From Tranzscheliella williamsii (lineage: Eukaryota > Basidiomycota > Ustilaginomycetes > Ustilaginales > Ustilaginaceae): a DNA stretch of 64,000 nucleotides. Where the stretch lies: NCBI GenBank assembly GCA_023212725.1, contig JALBYF010000031.1, forward strand, positions 124,001-188,000. The letters are read 5' to 3'. Position 1 is the stretch's first letter. Each line of letters begins with the position of its first letter. The notes under the pieces are model-generated. The model was not told the DNA's origin. It searched no databases and saw only the letters and a program-made list of their open reading frames with translations. Below, piece after piece: positions 1 to 9,937 of the stretch. Position numbers and translations under genes: made by a program.

Positions 1-665
1 GAACTAGAGTAAGGCGATAAGGTGATTTCCACGTACCCCTCGTGGGTGAATCGAAGGGCGTTGGAGATGAGTTTGCGAGCTAGGTTGTGGACTAGCTTTG
101 CGGAGATGACGGTTTTCCAACCACAGAGACTTGTGTCGGTCTGCAGGATCAGTTCCGGTGGAGGAGGAAGGCGAGCATTTTCTCCTTCCTGAGCTTTGAT
201 CTGGCGTACTTGACAGCTCCAGGTATCTGCTGCCACTTGATCCAGTAGGTCGCTGAGGTCGACTGGCTCTTTTGGGAAGAGTTCGTGGTCCTCCTCGGCT
301 TCTCTGGCCTGAATAGTTTCCGCAGCAAAATCACGAAAGTCGTCGAGCGTGCTCTGAAGACGTTCGCCAAGGCCGATAAGCGAGTCGAGTTTGACGAGAA
401 GGGACTTGCGTAGGGCGAGATCGTCGATAGACAGAAGCGCTACCTGGCTCTTGAGGTCGTCGACGATGCCCAACAAGCCATGAACAGGAGTGCGGAGCTC
501 GTGTTGTACTTGCTGAATAAGCTGTATATGAGCCTCGTCGACAGCAGCGTTCATGGAGTGGGTGGTGACCTGCTCGCCCAGCTCCCCCTTGGAGCGCATC
601 ATGGTGGTCTGCTCTGACCCATCGAGCCGTTCGGAAAACTCTGGAAGGTCATTGCTGCTAGCCAT
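1..665 (-). CDS. Histidine kinase, dimerisation/phosphoacceptor and start of ATPase domain (C-terminus off the window edge)
   Basis: On the reverse complement an open frame runs from an ATG at 665 to base 1 with no stop. About 55 residues in, the H-box reads QHELRTPVHGLLG, so the phospho-accepting His is present. Near residue 200 the N-box reads NLARKLISNALRFTHEGYVE, the start of the HATPase_c ATP-binding fold. Together these mark a sensor histidine kinase. Fungal ones are usually hybrids ending in a receiver domain, which here would lie outside the window. The ATG at 665 is only a conservative start: the same frame stays open back to about 855, and protein-like segments in shifting frames continue to about 1230, which suggests upstream exons and possibly a GAF or PAS sensor. 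Family assignment is firm; the 5' gene structure is unresolved. Confidence 0.8.
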   Translation of the reverse strand, partial: MASSNDLPEFSERLDGSEQTTMMRSKGELGEQVTTHSMNAAVDEAHIQLIQQVQHELRTPVHGLLGIVDDLKSQVALLSIDDLALRKSLLVKLDSLIGLGERLQSTLDDFRDFAAETIQAREAEEDHELFPKEPVDLSDLLDQVAADTWSCQVRQIKAQEGENARLPPPPELILQTDTSLCGWKTVISAKLVHNLARKLISNALRFTHEGYVEITLSPYSS

Positions 666-1633
666 TACCAACGGTACGGATGAAATCCAGCTACCACGGT
701 TCAACCCACGTTGACCTATGTCCTTGGCCAGAAGGGCCTTGATCAGTAAGCGGCTTCGATGAGTGAAAATTTGGATGCTCACGCAGACGTGGGAGCCGAC
801 GTGTGGCCGAGTCTCGTGCACAGGAGCAGATACTGGCGAAAAGCCGGCAGCTTAGCAGTACGATGAAGCCTACAGGACGACGAAGCCGGTGTGGCCTAAG
901 ATGGCAAGCTTGCACAAGTTGATGATGCACTGTCCCGGCGTCAGGACCTAGCAGGCTCACGACAAAATCGGACTTATCGCGGTGAAAGGCAAGAGCAGAA
1001 GTTGATGGTGGGATTGCGCAAACGGCCACGAGAGGCCGAGAAAGAGGAGTTGGTAGCCGGGCTCGTGGCACAAGCGGGCATGCGGGCATACGGGCATACA
1101 AGGAGACGTCACCTATCAAGAACTTGGCGCCTGAACGGCAAGCTTCTCAAATCGTGAATCACGAATGGACGGGAAAGGACCCCAGGGTCTGACCCTTTGT
1201 CATAGCGACAACCAGCCCGTGTCTATTAATATTATCGCTCCTCTTATCATCTACAGTCAGCTGCGACATACAAAACATATGCATGGGACTAGCTGGTACT
1301 TTTGGATTCTGCTAAGGAATATAGAATTATGCCCTACTTAGTCACATGAATGGATTGCGCATACATCGGTTACGGGCATTCGAAGGCTTGTTTGCTAGAT
1401 CGAAGACGGCGAACGACGGCAATAATATCGCTCACTAGTCAGTCAGCCTCACAGTTCTCACATACGTGAGTCTAACACACGCGAATATGGTGAGCAAGGT
1501 GGAGGATACACTCGCTCGACCGTGTGTGCAGGTTGCCGGTACAAGTTCATATCGTTCTTAATCCTCGTTCGGACTCGAGTGGCACCTCGAAGCGTTGTAG
1601 CTTCTAGACCATAGCGTAGTCTTTCCGTCCAGG
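666..1633. other. Unresolved 5' exons of the histidine kinase plus divergent upstream region
   Basis: The part from 666 to about 1230 probably holds spliced N-terminal exons of the kinase on the minus strand. Examples are a stretch reading RPFVIHDLRSLPFRR (near 1120-1165) and another reading CIINLCKLAILGHTGFVVL (near 875-930), with candidate acceptors between them. I could not join them in frame with confidence. From about 1230 to 1633 I see no gene; this should contain the promoter(s) of the divergent kinase and F-box genes. Confidence 0.4.
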
Positions 1634-4243
1634 ATGCATACCACCCGTGGTCAGCCGGCTAGGTACTCGTCCCGGCCGTCTGGCTCGCACATTGATACAG
1701 ATCTTCCGGATACCTTGACCACAGCGTCTTCGCCCAAGACGCCGGAACTAGAGGACCAAGAAGCGGACCTGGACAATGAGCTCGATCACCATACTCGAGA
1801 CGACGACATAGAACAGGATGGCCTGGGCCTCCCATCACGCCAAGGCACCAGCGGTCTGCAGACAACCACGCATCCCACCCTCACTGATCCGGCACCCGCG
1901 GCGGCCAGCGAGGACCTGGAGAGATTTAGGTCAGAATGGAAGAGAGAGGTCCTTTCCAGGGGTAGCAGGCTTCCAACGCATGGTCCTTCGTCTAGCAGTC
2001 TCGACAGCAAAATGGCGGCTGCTACTGCGGCAAAAGCGGCAAAGGCGGCTGCTGAATCTCAGCGCCCGTCGGAGGCAGGTTCAATACCAACACCTTCGAC
2101 TTGGATCCGTAGCGATCCACCTGTTCAGCTCGCAGAGCATGAGCAACAGAACACCGACGACAGCGAGACTTTTCCTCCTGAAAGCGGGCGGAGCGCAATG
2201 GTACCTTTCCCCGAAGCAGAGATTTATGCACCTGCAGCTCTCAAGTACTCGACAGGCGCTCACAAGATGCCCTTTTCTCTACGCAGTCAGCCTCAGAGCG
2301 AGCGCATAGACAATGATCTGCCTGCTCCGCTAGTGCCTACAGAGTACGTGCCTGCAGGCCAGGGCAGCGGGATTTCAGCAGCACCTCACTCTCAGGCGCC
2401 GTCTATCCCGAGGTTTCACGACCAGATACCTGCTTCGGCGTTTCCCTTTAGCTCCTCTTCTACTGCCGGATCTATGAATGGCGAGAGGTTGCCGCAGGGC
2501 TTGAGTACTCCAGCTCCGTTATCTTCCAGGACCGGGCGAACAATGGCAAGCTCCGACGCACCGACCCATGCCAGCGAGACCATGCAGGTCGGCATGAAGA
2601 GCGCTGTTGAGGCGTATGCCCATGCCGTCGAGATGGAAAGGGGCGGTCAGCTGGACCAGGCGCTTGCATCTTACCGACGCGCCTTCAAGCTGAACAGCAA
2701 TGCCGATCGGCTTTATCACCGAGCTCATTTGCTTCTCACCGACCCGACGCTCGCGCAGACCTCATCTCAGCAAAGCGATGTACTCCTCTCTTCCCCCGCG
2801 GTAGCCGACAAGGTCCGCAGGGCGCTCGACTTTGACGACCACCGCTACGTGGCTATCAAACAACGACAGGCTAGGCAAGCCGAGGCTGCGGCGCGCGGTG
2901 AGCCCGCCCAGGCCGAAGACTCGGAAGACTCCAAGTTGTCAGCAGCAGCAACCGAGGAGGCGTCAGCAGTAGCAGCGCTCGGCACATTACCACCGGACTC
3001 CTCACCAACGGCACCGACGCAGAGTCGACCCGACGAGCTAGCCAGGCTCTTGGATCGGCTCTCGATAGACCATGGTGGTGAGAGGGATTTCCAAGCTGTT
3101 TCCTTTGCGCCTGAAGACGAGGAGCGCAGCATGCCCATTGGGCGGCTGCCGGATGAGCTCTTGCTGCACATCCTCCGCATGATCATTGCGCCCAGGGGCA
3201 GGCGAGGGGCCAAGATCGTCAAGCCGAAGCCTACACCCGAAGAGCAAGCGATCCTCGACGCTGCCTCTGGGTCGCAGAATCAACGTCGAGGACCACAAAA
3301 GATCAAGGCAGGCCAGGCTGGCTCTACGGGATCGAGCACGGGCAGAGCGCAGCTCGCTTCCGCCTCGGAGCCTGCCACCAAGCAGAGCGATGTGTCTGGT
3401 GGATCGGCCGAGGTGGTCAGCGGCGCTGGCCCCTTGCACGACGGTACTGCGGCGGCGGCTGGCCATGGCAGCGGCGATGTACCAAAGACCGATCCGGCTG
3501 GTCTCACGGTAGGCAGGAAGCGGGCGCAAGGCATCGGGGTAGTGTTGGGCGGATGCGACTGGCAGACGCTAGAGGTTCTGGCGCGAACCAGCTGGAAGTT
3601 GCGCCTGCTCTCGCGATCGCCCTCGCTGTGGAAGCAGATCGTGCACGAGACATACTACCCGCCGCTTGTGGACGCATCTGTGACGCACGCCATGCTCTTT
3701 GCAAGACATCACAGCGACTGGCGTACGGTCTTTGTCAACCAGCCCCGGGTGCGGCTGAACGGATGCTACATTGCAGCCTGCCACTACGCACGGCCGGGCA
3801 TGTCGGAAGAGTCGGCCTGGATCCGTGTGATCCACGTCGTCGAGTTCTATCGCTCGATCCGGTTCCTGCCAGACGGCACTGCGCTCTCTCTGCTGACCAC
3901 CGACCCGCCCTCGGAAACGGTACGCAAACTGGAGCCCGCACTCAAGCAGAAAGGATTCTCCACCGGCCGCTGGCAGCTCTTCCCAGACGGCCTGGAAGAC
4001 GACGAGTACCAGGGCAGGCCGTCTGGACCCAAGGTGGTGGTCGAGGATCTCAGAGACAAGTCGATGCACAAGTACGCCTTCCGCATGGTCTTTGGCCTCC
4101 GCTCCACCGCCCGCGGCAAGTGGAACAAGCTGAATCTGCTCGACTACTTCAGCGTCAACCTTGCCAACGGAGAGGTGCTGCCGCTGCCGCAGAAACACTC
4201 GCGCCCCTTCCACTTCTCTAGAGTCATGGCCTACGGCGTCTAG
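1634..4243 (+). CDS. HRT3: F-box/TPR protein, Hrt3/Pof7/FBXO9 type SCF substrate adaptor
   Basis: Single exon, 869 aa. The first ~310 residues are low-complexity Ser/Pro/Ala-rich. A TPR-like helix pair follows at about 320-350 (AYAHAVEMERGGQLDQALA). The F-box starts near residue 500 (PIGRLPDELLLHILRMI), interrupted and followed by a Gly/Ala/Ser-rich insert. The conserved C-terminal domain has GCYIAACHYARPGMSEES, then VVEFYRSIRFLPDGTALSLL and a late KGFSTGRW. This order (TPR, F-box, FYRxxRFxPDG) is that of yeast Hrt3, fission yeast Pof7 and human FBXO9, which present substrates to Cul1/Skp1 ubiquitin ligases. It is longer than those relatives because of its disordered N-terminus and the insert. 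It converges with DML1, leaving only about 120 bp between the two coding ends. Confidence 0.9.
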   Translation: MHTTRGQPARYSSRPSGSHIDTDLPDTLTTASSPKTPELEDQEADLDNELDHHTRDDDIEQDGLGLPSRQGTSGLQTTTHPTLTDPAPAAASEDLERFRSEWKREVLSRGSRLPTHGPSSSSLDSKMAAATAAKAAKAAAESQRPSEAGSIPTPSTWIRSDPPVQLAEHEQQNTDDSETFPPESGRSAMVPFPEAEIYAPAALKYSTGAHKMPFSLRSQPQSERIDNDLPAPLVPTEYVPAGQGSGISAAPHSQAPSIPRFHDQIPASAFPFSSSSTAGSMNGERLPQGLSTPAPLSSRTGRTMASSDAPTHASETMQVGMKSAVEAYAHAVEMERGGQLDQALASYRRAFKLNSNADRLYHRAHLLLTDPTLAQTSSQQSDVLLSSPAVADKVRRALDFDDHRYVAIKQRQARQAEAAARGEPAQAEDSEDSKLSAAATEEASAVAALGTLPPDSSPTAPTQSRPDELARLLDRLSIDHGGERDFQAVSFAPEDEERSMPIGRLPDELLLHILRMIIAPRGRRGAKIVKPKPTPEEQAILDAASGSQNQRRGPQKIKAGQAGSTGSSTGRAQLASASEPATKQSDVSGGSAEVVSGAGPLHDGTAAAAGHGSGDVPKTDPAGLTVGRKRAQGIGVVLGGCDWQTLEVLARTSWKLRLLSRSPSLWKQIVHETYYPPLVDASVTHAMLFARHHSDWRTVFVNQPRVRLNGCYIAACHYARPGMSEESAWIRVIHVVEFYRSIRFLPDGTALSLLTTDPPSETVRKLEPALKQKGFSTGRWQLFPDGLEDDEYQGRPSGPKVVVEDLRDKSMHKYAFRMVFGLRSTARGKWNKLNLLDYFSVNLANGEVLPLPQKHSRPFHFSRVMAYGV

Positions 4244-4366
4244 GCCACATGCATTCCTCTTTTCCGCGCTCGTAACGCACTGTATCGCATGGACACGCGG
4301 CGTGGATGGGAACGTGACGTAGCAAGCCGAGATAGCCGGTGGGATCGGTCTGCCGTGCGGCGTGGA

Positions 4367-6586
4367 CTACATGTCCCAGTCCAGTCCGTCTTGGGGCTGG
4401 TCTTGGCCGGGATCGAATTCCTCGTCGGTGCCGACGGGTTCGGGGTCGTGGTCGCTGGTGTCGGTGTCTTCGCCGCCGTATGCGTCGATGTATGTCTCGA
4501 TCTGCTCGCGGATGTCCTTGAGCATGTCGCGGTCCTCCTGTGCCGTCGAGGACTGGCCCGAGCCGAGGCCGTACGCGGCGAGGTGCTTGTGGCCTTGGAT
4601 CGCCTCCTTGAGGGTCTTCCTCGCCTCGGTCAGTGCGTGCACTGCCGAAGGGGTTACCGAGAGCGACGAGGCGACGGGCAGCGTCTTGAGTCGGGCTACC
4701 TTGGCGCGGCTTGCGCTGGGCGCGTCGCTTGGCCCCGGCTGCGCATCGCTCTGCATCGCCGCGCCAAAGGCCTCGACGTGCGGCGGCTGCGGGAGGATAG
4801 CGCGGGAATGCGCGTCCAGCTGGGTAAAGTAGTTCGGATACGAGCTGAGGACGTTGTACGACAGGGGGATGTAGACGCCCTGGCCAAAGGGCTCCTTAAT
4901 CTTGATCAGCTGGTCCAGCATGCCGAGTCCGAGCCGGACATCCTCCCCGTTGCTGTTCCTGAGCACCGTGGTGGTCGAGAACGGATTCTGCAGGTTGTAG
5001 AGGAGCTTCTTCGTGCGGGAGGGGGATGGGCGCAGCCGTGCTGGCACGGACAAGTCCAGCCAGGTAGAGAGAAGCAGCTGGGTGCCGCGAACCGCAAGGT
5101 CTGCGGCCGACTCGAGCGGCGCGCCGCGCTCCCGGGCCCTCGTGTCTCGGTGGCCATATCCGTACGACGAAAGCAGCGCATCGATAGGGTCGTTGCTGGT
5201 CTGCGAAGGGCCAGCCGAGGCACCGCCCAGCGGCTGCGGGAAGGCAACCGGCAGACATCCTCCCAAGCTGGCCAGCTTGGTGTCCTTCCGCCAATTCAAC
5301 CGGCCGCAAAGCGAAGCGAGCGACTCGTTCCGCGATCGTAGTCGGGTCCCTAGCGTTGCCGTTTCGAGGTGCGTCGATACCAGAGCAGCCGCGTGGTGCA
5401 TGTCGCCCAGATTCAGGCGTCCGAGGTAGCTGCTCCAGCCCGGCGGTTGCATCCGCGCACCAAATCTAGCTTTGGTTCGACTCTCCTTGGTAGCCTTGGT
5501 GGCGGGAACTTGAACCGGCACTGTGAGTGAAGATAATTCGATAAACTTGGCGAGAGAGAGGACGTTGTTCATGGCGCGGAAGCGACTTAGGCGGGACTGG
5601 GCGTCCTCTTCGTGCTGCACAGAAGGGTTGTCACTCCCCCAGGCGGCGCCGAAGACCAGATGATTCGCCTTGGGATACTCGTCGACGATGTGCTCCAGGT
5701 ATGCGCCGCCGAGGCCGCCGAAGCCGTCGGACGTGTTGATGGTGTACTGAAAGCCCTGGAGCAAATCGGCATCTTCAGCAAACCATCGCAGATTGGTGTC
5801 GAGCACCTCTTGCTCCCGCTCAAGGTCGGCGAACAGCGATGTGCCCTGCGAGAAGGTCTCGAACCGAGTACGCCCATCTTGTGGGTCTGCGTCGTCGAAG
5901 GGAGAGTTGTACGAGCCGGACATGGGGGCCATGAGCTCGCCTCCGACGCTGACGAGCGACTTGGGATGGTAGTAGACTCGAGAGTAGTCCGACCAGAAGC
6001 GGTGCTCTGGCGCCTTGCGGCTATGCGAGCCCGGCAGAGGCGCATGCGAGTTTCTTCTCTGAGCCTGCGATGGCTCACCTTGGTCTGGATCAGCCCCGCC
6101 ATCGCCGTCCTCCTCGTCCGAAGAACCAGGATCGAGGCCCTGGTCCTCCAGCTCCAGCCTCGTCTGGTATCTGCTCTTCTTGGTCCGTCTGGCGGCAAGA
6201 ATCTGCGCGCGCGAGCCCCAGGTGCCAAGCCCGTCTAGCGCGAGCCTGTCTTCCTCCTCGTCTTCGTGCGGGTCAAACGACTGGTAGAGAGCATTGAGCT
6301 TGCGAAGCGATCCGAATTCCTGCTGGGTCTCAAAGATAATGGCTCTCGGATTGTACGTCTCGTCTCCCTGAAGGTTCTGGCCGACCTTGAACGACACATC
6401 ATGATCTAGCAAGGGCTCTTCACCGCCTTCCTTCGTATGCCATTCCGCACCGGAGTTGGAAGGTCCAGCTGCCGCGGCAGCATCCTGGTCAAAGGTGAAA
6501 TAGGACTGCTGCTGATTCCAGAAATGCGTCGAGATGTGATTTGAAAACGATCCAAAGGAAAGGTAGATGATCTCCTTTTGCGACAT
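4367..6586 (-). CDS. DML1: DML1/Misato family tubulin-like protein
   Basis: Single exon, 739 aa from the ATG at 6586. The N-terminus MSQKEIIYLSFGSFSNHIST and the following THFWNQQQSYF are the conserved Misato segment II start, and VGQNLQGDETYNPRAIIFE matches the family's tubulin-like block. Later blocks carry FWSDYSRVYYHPKSLV and the long tubulin-like C-terminal half. Yeast Dml1 is needed for mitochondrial DNA inheritance and Misato for mitochondrial distribution. The frame is open for another 67 codons upstream but lacks a conserved start, so MSQKE was chosen. Acidic C-terminal tail. Divergent from the UBX gene. Confidence 0.9.
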   Translation of the reverse strand: MSQKEIIYLSFGSFSNHISTHFWNQQQSYFTFDQDAAAAAGPSNSGAEWHTKEGGEEPLLDHDVSFKVGQNLQGDETYNPRAIIFETQQEFGSLRKLNALYQSFDPHEDEEEDRLALDGLGTWGSRAQILAARRTKKSRYQTRLELEDQGLDPGSSDEEDGDGGADPDQGEPSQAQRRNSHAPLPGSHSRKAPEHRFWSDYSRVYYHPKSLVSVGGELMAPMSGSYNSPFDDADPQDGRTRFETFSQGTSLFADLEREQEVLDTNLRWFAEDADLLQGFQYTINTSDGFGGLGGAYLEHIVDEYPKANHLVFGAAWGSDNPSVQHEEDAQSRLSRFRAMNNVLSLAKFIELSSLTVPVQVPATKATKESRTKARFGARMQPPGWSSYLGRLNLGDMHHAAALVSTHLETATLGTRLRSRNESLASLCGRLNWRKDTKLASLGGCLPVAFPQPLGGASAGPSQTSNDPIDALLSSYGYGHRDTRARERGAPLESAADLAVRGTQLLLSTWLDLSVPARLRPSPSRTKKLLYNLQNPFSTTTVLRNSNGEDVRLGLGMLDQLIKIKEPFGQGVYIPLSYNVLSSYPNYFTQLDAHSRAILPQPPHVEAFGAAMQSDAQPGPSDAPSASRAKVARLKTLPVASSLSVTPSAVHALTEARKTLKEAIQGHKHLAAYGLGSGQSSTAQEDRDMLKDIREQIETYIDAYGGEDTDTSDHDPEPVGTDEEFDPGQDQPQDGLDWDM

Positions 6587-6893
6587 GCTGTCCCGAGGAT
6601 ACTGCGCAGTATGATGCAGCGAGCTAGCGACGGCGGCAAGGGGGGAAGGTGGTGCTCTTCTTGAGAAGACTCGGTTCGCAGCCAAATACGCTAGCGGGGA
6701 AGATGTGCAATCTAACATGGTGCTATCGAACATATGACAATCTAACACGCGAGCAACGTCATCGGTTGGTGGAGGTGGACGAAGCACGGCCCGTTATGGA
6801 GCATACAAGCTGCGGGCATATACTGCACACTGTGGATGCTTCACAACCCTCATCGCTACCACTACGCATCCCAGCGCTGCCAAAACAGACAAA
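6587..6893. promoter_or_regulatory. Short divergent intergenic region (DML1 / UBX gene)
   Basis: Only about 307 bp separate the two start codons, so it must carry both promoters. No recognisable binding-site cluster was seen. Confidence 0.5.
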
Positions 6894-8449
6894 ATGGGCG
6901 ACAAAGACATGTGTGGGTACCTTTGAGGCTACACTGGAGCCTTGAGTGCGCTGAGCATGGCTGACCTCTCCGTCTTCGCGGCGGTTCTTGCTGGGCAGTG
7001 CTCGAGATGGGCTTTGCCCCGGAGAGAGTCGAATGGGCGCTCTACGCCACAGGCAGTAAGGGGCTCCAGCCGGCGCTGGACCACCTCGAAGCGAATCAGG
7101 ACGGCCCCGTTCCCACGGACTACAAGTCGGCTCCCGCTGCCTCGTCGGCCCGCGGAGGCCACGAAGTAAGTTGATCCGGAGCGCGTCTCGCCATCGCGCA
7201 CCAGTCAAAACGCTGACATTTCCGCTGCTCGTATCGTGATGCCGATGTACAGTATGACGAAGAAGACGAAGCGGCGTTAGCAGATCTGGTGTCCCGAAAG
7301 GGCCAGCAGGCAGCCGACGACGCCGTCAACAGCGTGGGAGAAGCCAAGGTACATAGCGACGTCCGGGCGCCGTGTCGTGCGACACATGGCTCGAATCAGC
7401 CGGCTCTGACTGACGTGCCCCCTTTCCCCTTGCTGTGCCACCGGTAGTCGATCAAATGCTCCGACTGCGGTAAAGTGTTTAAATCAGCCGCCTTTGCTTC
7501 CTTCCACGCCGAAAAGTCGGGCCACACTGCCTTTGAAGAAAGCACTGAGGAGGTAAGTTGTCCCAACAGCTGGTCATGCGATCCGAGACTGTCGCTGAGC
7601 TGTTATCCTGCCGCATATGACCATGGTGAACAGATCAAGCCGCTCACTGAAGAAGAAAAGGCGGCAAAGCTCGAGGAGCTGCGGTTGAAGCTGGCCACGA
7701 AGCGGGCGGCGCAGAGCAAGATCGAGGCGGAAGAGAACAAGGCCAATGAGAAAATCCGTAGGAAGGCGGGACAGGACCTGACCGAGGTCAAGGAGGAGAT
7801 GAAGCGGAAAGGTGAGTGATGCCTGCAGCAGCGCTGATGAGCAGCAGCAGGCTGATGTTGGCCAACTGGCTTGGTGTTTTTTGTGGTGCAGAGCAAGTCA
7901 AAGAAGCCGAGCGCAAGAGAAAGGAAAAGGCGGATGACGCTGCGTTCAAGGCCAAAGTGAAAGCGCAGATCGAGGCGGACAAGCGAGAGCGAGCAGCCAA
8001 GGCTGCCGCCGACAAAGCTGCTCGCCAAGGCCAAGCGCCGCCCACAGCGGCCGCCGATGCAGGCCCAAGTGCGGCGGCGTTGGCTGCCGGTGCCGGACCG
8101 AAAGCATCGACCAGCAGCGCCAATGAGGCCAGACTGCGAGTCAGGGCACCCGGCGGCCAGTGGCTCGGCGTCCTGCCTGCCGAAGCTACGCTCAAAGACG
8201 TCGAGGACAAAGTGCGACAAGACGGCAAGAGCGGAGGCAGCGCACAGCTCAAGGTAGGTCGTTTGTCGCGCAGGCCACTGAGACTTGGATGCTAACCATC
8301 TGCCTGCCCGGCCACATTGCACTGTCATCGCCTTGCTGCAGTTTTCGACGACCTTTCCACGACAATTCTTTGGCGCGCAAGACGCCAACAAAACGCTGCG
8401 CGAGCTGGGCTTGGTACCGAGCGCCGCTCTCGAGGCCTCGCCCATGTAA
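6894..8449 (+). CDS. UBA - C2H2-like zinc finger - UBX protein (UBXN1/SAKS1-like p97 cofactor), seven exons
   Basis: Exons by GT-AG and frame: 6894-6912, 6999-7165, 7253-7348, 7448-7552, 7634-7811, 7892-8253, 8342-8449, giving 344 aa. The first exon is only 19 nt; splicing it to 6999 gives MGDKDMLLEMGFAPERVEWA, the start of a UBA domain that binds ubiquitin. Exon 4 encodes CSDCGKVFKSAAFASFHAEK, a CxxC...H...H finger, followed by SGHTAFEES and the IKPLTEEEKAAKLEELR block typical of this subfamily. Next comes a ~110-residue Lys/Glu/Ala coiled-coil. The UBX domain begins LRVRAPGGQWLG and ends TFPRQFFG ... TLRELGLVPSAAL. Such proteins link ubiquitinated cargo to Cdc48/p97. Every exon junction keeps frame, so the model is well supported; the tiny exon 1 is the least certain part. 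Confidence 0.85.
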
Positions 8450-8923
8450 CCGTGCAGTGTTCAGAATGCAGTGTTCAGAAAGCAACGCAACGGGCCGTAT
8501 CCTCGCTTGAGACGGCCACGCTGTTACTACGTGTGCGTGCAGAGACTGTGGACCTGCCAAGAGCCTTGCCCTGCCTCGCTGCCGTACGCGCCGTCTGAAG
8601 CAACGCCATAGTACGGGTACGGTATATTGCAGTGTGTTGCGCTGAGTGCGAGCTGAAAGACGTGGCGGCGCGTAAAGCGTCTCGATTTCGACCGGGATTA
8701 CGGCCTTACACTGGCGTACCTCATCTCTACCACTTGCATGCCACATCTCTGCACCACAGCGCCGCCTATCCAGCATCCAGATCAGCTGGCCTTGTCGTAG
8801 CACGGTAGCACAGCGGACGGGTAGTTTACCGTACTGCCTGCTCTGCTTTCACGTACGGGAGGAGGGAAGCGGTCTGTTCGGGTAGCGAGACGCGAGGCCG
8901 TGGTGCACTGAGCTGCGCCGAGG
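8450..8923. other. Intergenic, UBX 3' flank and CAB5 promoter
   Basis: About 470 bp with no coding signal or RNA gene that I can recognise. Confidence 0.5.
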
Positions 8924-9736
8924 ATGTTGATTGTGGGCTTGACGGGGGGGATTGCGTCGGGCAAGTCTACGGTGTCGTATCTGGTGTCGCGGCATCCTGC
9001 TGGGATTCCGGTGATTGATCTGGATGTGGTTGCGCGCGAGGTGGTAGAGCCTGGGCGGCCTGCGGTGGCAGCGCTGCAGCGTGCGTTTGGGCCGGGGGTG
9101 GTCCATCCGGACGGCAGTGTCAACCGGGCCGAGCTGGGGCGGCTTGCGTTTGCGGATGCTGCGTCGACGGCCAAGTTGAACCGGATTACGCATGGGGCGA
9201 TTCGGCGGCGGCTTGCGTGGCGGTTGCTGCGGTGTTGGTTGCGCGGGGAGCGGGTGGTGGTGGTGGATACGCCGCTGCTGGTCGAGGCTGGGTTGTGGCG
9301 CTTCTGCGGCGAGGTGGTGGTGGTCTACTGCGGGCGTGACGACCAGCTGGCGCGCATGCTCGCCCGCGACGCCCCGCGCGGCCTCACCCCCCACGACGCC
9401 GCACAACGCCTCGCCTCCCAACTCCCCCTCCCCGACAAGCTCCCCTACGCCGACACCATCCTCGACAACTCGGCAAACCAATCCCCCACCGACCAGCTCC
9501 TCGCCCCCGCATGGACTCGCCACCTGGACCGCGACACCCCCCTCCCCCTCCGCATCCAGGTAGACAGACTCATCGCCCGCTGGCACGCCCAGCAACACTC
9601 CCCCCTCGGCACCGCACGCTGGCTCCTCCAGTGGCTCTGCCCCCCCCTCGGCCTCCTCATGGGCGCTTGGACCGCCTGGCGCAGAACCGCCGCCGTCCAC
9701 GCCCGCCGCAAGCACCCACCCCCCTCCCACCTTTAA
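8924..9736 (+). CDS. CAB5: Dephospho-CoA kinase (last step of CoA synthesis)
   Basis: Single exon, 270 aa. The N-terminus MLIVGLTGGIASGKSTV is the CoaE P-loop. It is followed by IPVIDLDVVAREVVEPG and VVVVDTPLLVEAGLW, both standard CoaE motifs, and by QLARMLARDAPRGLTPHDA with the conserved R..RD. The enzyme phosphorylates the 3'-OH of dephospho-CoA with ATP. The C-terminal ~45 residues add a hydrophobic segment (LLQWLCPPLGLLMGAWTAW) and a basic tail, consistent with a membrane anchor as in fungal/animal DCAKD-type proteins. Codon use changes sharply at about 9340: codons before it mostly end in G or T, those after it almost all in C. Confidence 0.93.
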   Translation: MLIVGLTGGIASGKSTVSYLVSRHPAGIPVIDLDVVAREVVEPGRPAVAALQRAFGPGVVHPDGSVNRAELGRLAFADAASTAKLNRITHGAIRRRLAWRLLRCWLRGERVVVVDTPLLVEAGLWRFCGEVVVVYCGRDDQLARMLARDAPRGLTPHDAAQRLASQLPLPDKLPYADTILDNSANQSPTDQLLAPAWTRHLDRDTPLPLRIQVDRLIARWHAQQHSPLGTARWLLQWLCPPLGLLMGAWTAWRRTAAVHARRKHPPPSHL

Positions 9737-9937
9737 GCCACCCCCCGCTTTCCGCTTATCTGCCCTTCACACCCGCGCCTTACACATGCCCACGTCGAAT
9801 GGCAAGCATGAGATTCTATGGTATTAGATGTACAGCCAGACCAACAGGTGCGACGGCCTCCGCCGCGCGGTGAGGGGTATGGATACAGGACAAGGGCGGC
9901 GAAAGAGATCTAGTTGGCGCGGGTGGCGAGAGGGGGT

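Noticed and set aside
4289..5341. 350-codon open frame on plus opposite DML1
   Set aside because: Antisense shadow of the DML1 coding region; Arg/Gly/Val-rich with no domain, as expected in GC-rich DNA.
8849..9730. 293-codon open frame on minus opposite CAB5
   Set aside because: Antisense; its composition flips midway exactly with the CAB5 codon switch, showing it is a by-product.
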